Assembly: GCA_029204225.1 (NCBI GenBank)
Contig: CM055097.1
Coordinates: 12,468,854 to 12,515,720, forward strand
Length of the DNA stretch: 46,867 nt
Source of the DNA: Diphasiastrum complanatum
Lineage: Eukaryota > Streptophyta > Lycopodiopsida > Lycopodiales > Lycopodiaceae
Direction: 5' to 3'
Part shown: positions 35,901 to 40,176 of the stretch, in pieces
Position numbering within the stretch: the stretch's first letter is position 1
Layout of the letters: every line of letters starts with the position of its first letter
Position numbers and translations under genes: made by a program
The notes under the pieces: generated by a model
Told to the model about the DNA's origin: nothing
Seen by the model: the letters and a program-made list of their open reading frames with translations, nothing else
Databases searched by the model: none

Positions 35901-38900
35901 TTATCCCAAGCTATAAGTGGTTTGTCCCCAAAATGCAGTTTATTCTCTATGGGAATTTCTATGGGATTACGTCGTAATTGGTGTTAGAGACTCAACCCCT
36001 TGGGTCCCACAGTTTACTTAAAACCGGATGATGGACTAGGCTTGTTGACTTGAACAATTACTTGTGGACCACATGTATACTACTTGTCATAATCAGGGGA
36101 TATGTTCTTGCATGGAGACTCCTACCTTGTTAGTATAGAAGGGGATGAGAGGATAGGGGAATGTCCTAAACTGTCCCCATGTTTTTGTGTGCCTTTCCAT
36201 AATTTATAGATTGTAATGCCTATCAACTACGTCTTCAGCCAGGAATTAAAGTCCACCCGATTTTCCACGCTAGTCGTTTAAAGGAACGCTTGGTGGGAAA
36301 GATGGTTTGATTCAGGAGGATGAGCTAGTTCTGTTAGATGATCTGTCAACCTTTGTACCTTTGGAGCCATAGGCCATTGTTGACATACGTCAACATGGAC
36401 TCATAAACCAGGAGGTGATTGAGCACTTGGTTTGTTGGAAAGGCAGTCCCAATGATGAGGACACTTGGGAAAAGGAGAAAGACCTTAGAATGAGATTCCC
36501 AAATTTCCTTCCTTAAAAGAAAAGTCTTTTAAGGTGGAGAGAATGTTAGAGGTTGGGCCCCACACCTTATTTGAAACTGGATGATGGACTAGGGCTTGTT
36601 GACTTGACCACTGACTCATGGACCGCACGTATTCCGCTTGTCATGATCAGGTGCTTGGCATGGAGACTCCTATAGAAGGGGAGGAGATCTCAATTACCTT
36701 TCATTCTATCTACCTAGGAGGTGGATGGTATGGCGCATGTGCCCAGGAGGAGAGCTAGCCAGGGGTAGTAGATGGCTGATGGAGCTGGTGGTAGTATGGG
36801 ATGTCATTAGTACTGGAGGTTAGATCCTACTTGACACCAAGTCTCAAGCCTATGGGCACAAAGGGTGGATCTCGATTGGTGGATCCTATGTCGGGGTGGA
36901 TCATGATCATTCGGTTTCTTGTGGTGATTGGCACCTGGCAATTTTTGGTTCTGTAGGTTATGACAATTGACTAGGCTCGTGGCCTAATTTATTCACCATG
37001 CTAAGACCCTTGGTCTGGACCAGCATACACAAAATGCTGATCGGGTTGCTTATTCTTACTAAAGCCCAAAAATGGTTCTACAATACAATCTTTCTATTGC
37101 CTAATAGCCCTTGTATGAAGCTCGTGTAGCCAAAGACTCCCCCTCCTCATCACTATTATCTCCCTCATCTTTATCCTCATTCTCCTCTTCCTCAATGTAT
37201 TCCTTCTCCTCTGAGGTCTTCGTCTCCTCTTTCTCCCTAATAAGCTCCTTGTCCCTGAGAGCACGCGTGATGTTTATACTTTGAGAATTGAGCCCTAAGT
37301 CTGATGGGAATCAATTTTCAATCAATAAGGCCTCCTAATGGAGGAATGCATACACATTCTCCTCCTCCTATGATGTTGGTGGTAGATTTGGAACCCTTGC
37401 CATGTCGTTTTCATCATAATTGACCAGTCAAATTTCATTTTCATATTAGTAATAACAATGTAGTGAACTTAGCACTATACCTATAGTTCAAACACAACTA
37501 CAACTTATGGGCTCTTTTAGCTTCTTTAGAAGCTATAGGTTGGCGTGCACAAACACTAACTTTATCCAACTGTGCAGTGGAAAGTGTGTTCCTCTTCTTC
37601 TTATGATTTAGAGAGACGATGTTTTAATTTCTCTCGCACAATTGTTTTGCAATTTTGTGAGAGGATTCGAATGGCAAGCCTCTACAATCTAGAAATATTG
37701 ATCCCATACTTCACCCACAAATGGCATAAGGCACAACATAACTACTCTTAGCTATGCTCCCGTACATCCAAACTCAAGGTTCTCATCTTTGAACACAAGT
37801 AGGTCATCCATGAGTGCGTCTCCTACGTGATAAGATCATGAAAGACCTGGCCAATGTAGGTGTGCCATCCATGCTTGACCTCTTTAACTTGGAACTGAGT
37901 CTCACTCCTCCATTTTGGGTAAAGTATGCAAGCCATAGTGTGTTGTTAACAGGTGATGGAACCACTACCACATGCTTTGCCACTGGTCCCCTACTTCCTC
38001 AAGCTAGTAAAATCTGAGAATCCAAAAAGAATATTCATGAATGAAGACGGAGAATGAGAAATTGGGAGTCAATTAGAATTTAGAGACTCACAAAGAAGGC
38101 CCAAAGTGCAACCCTTTATTCGTATATAGGACATTGTAGATAATAGGTTGTAGCCCTATGATGGTGGCTCGTGCCGGATCCCAAAACAAAGATGATAACA
38201 TGACAATCTCAAATCTCCTCGATTGTGGCCCTCTTGACAACCCCCATTGGGCCCAATGTTTTTCCTCGAGCTTCTGTGCCCTTTCATGAGCCATTGCAAA
38301 ACAATGAACATAAAAGCAAACTTAGTGGGGCAAGTCTGAAAACCTCCAGAGGTTGGAACAGGTCCTAAGTATATCCTCGGCCTCTTGGTGAAAAACCCAC
38401 CAAGAATTCTCCCATGTCAACCACCGTCTTGACGAGCCCTTTCATGGAGACACAATTTAGCACATTCTTAGTGACAACATGTACAATGCACAACATTGGA
38501 CAAGACAAGTTGTAGAAGGCTGTGATGTGGAAGTCTCTACCAAACTTGTTTCCACAGTGTCACATAAGAATTTATGAATTACTGTTTGAAGTTAAAACTT
38601 CAAACAAGTTACAACAAACTCCAAACAAATTTTAAAGTCCGAGTAGTCAATAGCCTTAAGAGTGGGGTAATAAATCTTCTCTTGTGGTTGAAGGACTATC
38701 CTCCGCTCCATGTATTGGTGCCTCTATGCAACGAGTGATCTCGTAGCCACACAAATACAATAGGTGTGCTCCTATCTGATTGAAGCCACTTGTGTAGGTG
38801 ATGCTACAATACTTGCAAGTTCACCTCTTTGTGCCCAAACTGCCATAATTCATCGTAATTGTCACATGATCACATAAGGGATCCTTGACCCTCGGCATGA

Positions 38901-40120
38901 TATCTATATTTTCCCCTCTCCTTATATCTTCACTCTCCTTGCCTCTTCCTAAATCCCTCTCCTCACGTAATAGCTCATTCCTAATACCTTCTCCGGAATT
39001 TTAAGTAAACCTTTCCCAACTCCTAATTCCTATTTTTGAACCTTGGCCCTAATTTCTCTATGGCCTCCTATCTTTCTCCCCTCCTATGATCTATCATCCA
39101 TCTCTCCCCTTGCCGTATTTCTGGAGAACCCCCCCCCCTCTCTCACTCTCTCTTCTTCCCTTTCCCTCAGACCGCTCTCCAAAACTCACTCACAAAATCT
39201 TTCCAAGAATCACACAAAAAGAAACTTGAATGGTTTGAGTAAATGTTGATGTCAACCCAGGCTAGAGCTACAACACAAGTGAGGAACTTGCTTCTGCTTG
39301 GCTTGTGTTTGTTCCACATACCTCCAACCATACGTTTCATTCACTATAATCCCAGATCTTTTATGTAGAACCTTTTGACGAAGCAAAGCATCCTTGAAAC
39401 GCAGAAACACTGTGGTGGATTGGAGCTTACCCACCCAAGCAGCAGATATGACGTCCTCTGAGACCAAAGGTGGAATGAATGAAAGCATTTGCCTCAGCCA
39501 CGAGGTCCTTACTCGCAAAAGAAGCTCCCCTAACTCTGACATTGAGAGCCTTGAGATCTCTTTTTTGATGTTCTTGAATAGATTCAGAAATAACCTGCTT
39601 AGATCCCTTGAGCATGTTGGCCCAAGAACTCTTCGATTGCTGAAATTGCTGCTCCAAGGAGTGAACCCGCTCTTGAACCTGCTTTGCCATTTCTGAATCT
39701 GCATTGCCGCCTTCTTCTTCTTCCTCTTCCTCTTCATCTGATTCCAATTCATTCTTGAGGTAAGTAACATCAACCTCAAGAATGCCAACTTTGCCCTGGA
39801 GGGCCAAAACCGTATTCTTCAGAGTGGAGATTTGGAATGCTTGTTGCTTGATTAGCGCAAGCAAGAATACATTGGGCTCTTGAAGAGACTCAATAAAGCA
39901 AAGGAAACCAGACGAAAAACCAGCTGAAAGAGGCGGAGACAAAGAGGATGAAAACGGCGATGGAGGGACAGGGAAGGAGGGTATAGGATGGAGGGAACAG
40001 CGGGCAACGAGCAGCAGCAGCAGCAATTAGGCAGCAGCAGCGATCAGGCAGCAGCAGAAGCAGCGAGCAGCAGCAGCGTGCCATCACTGCAGGGCGCCAT
40101 CGTGAGACGGAGAGGGGCGC

Positions 40121-40176
<56 letters not shown>

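Larger units (their letters stand above)
37100..38850 (-). mobile_element. decayed hAT-superfamily DNA transposon
   Basis: On the minus strand a BED-type zinc finger ([20 protein letters not shown], 38719-38817) is followed by broken middle sequence with CIVHVV and VKTVVDMG pieces. Then comes the hAT dimerisation region: WVKYGIN, then [10 protein letters not shown] and a CTPTYSF-like end (37530-37717). An acidic tail of Glu/Asp runs lies at 37130-37300. Stops and shifts are frequent throughout. Terminal inverted repeats and the 8-bp target duplication were not identified. Confidence 0.65.
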
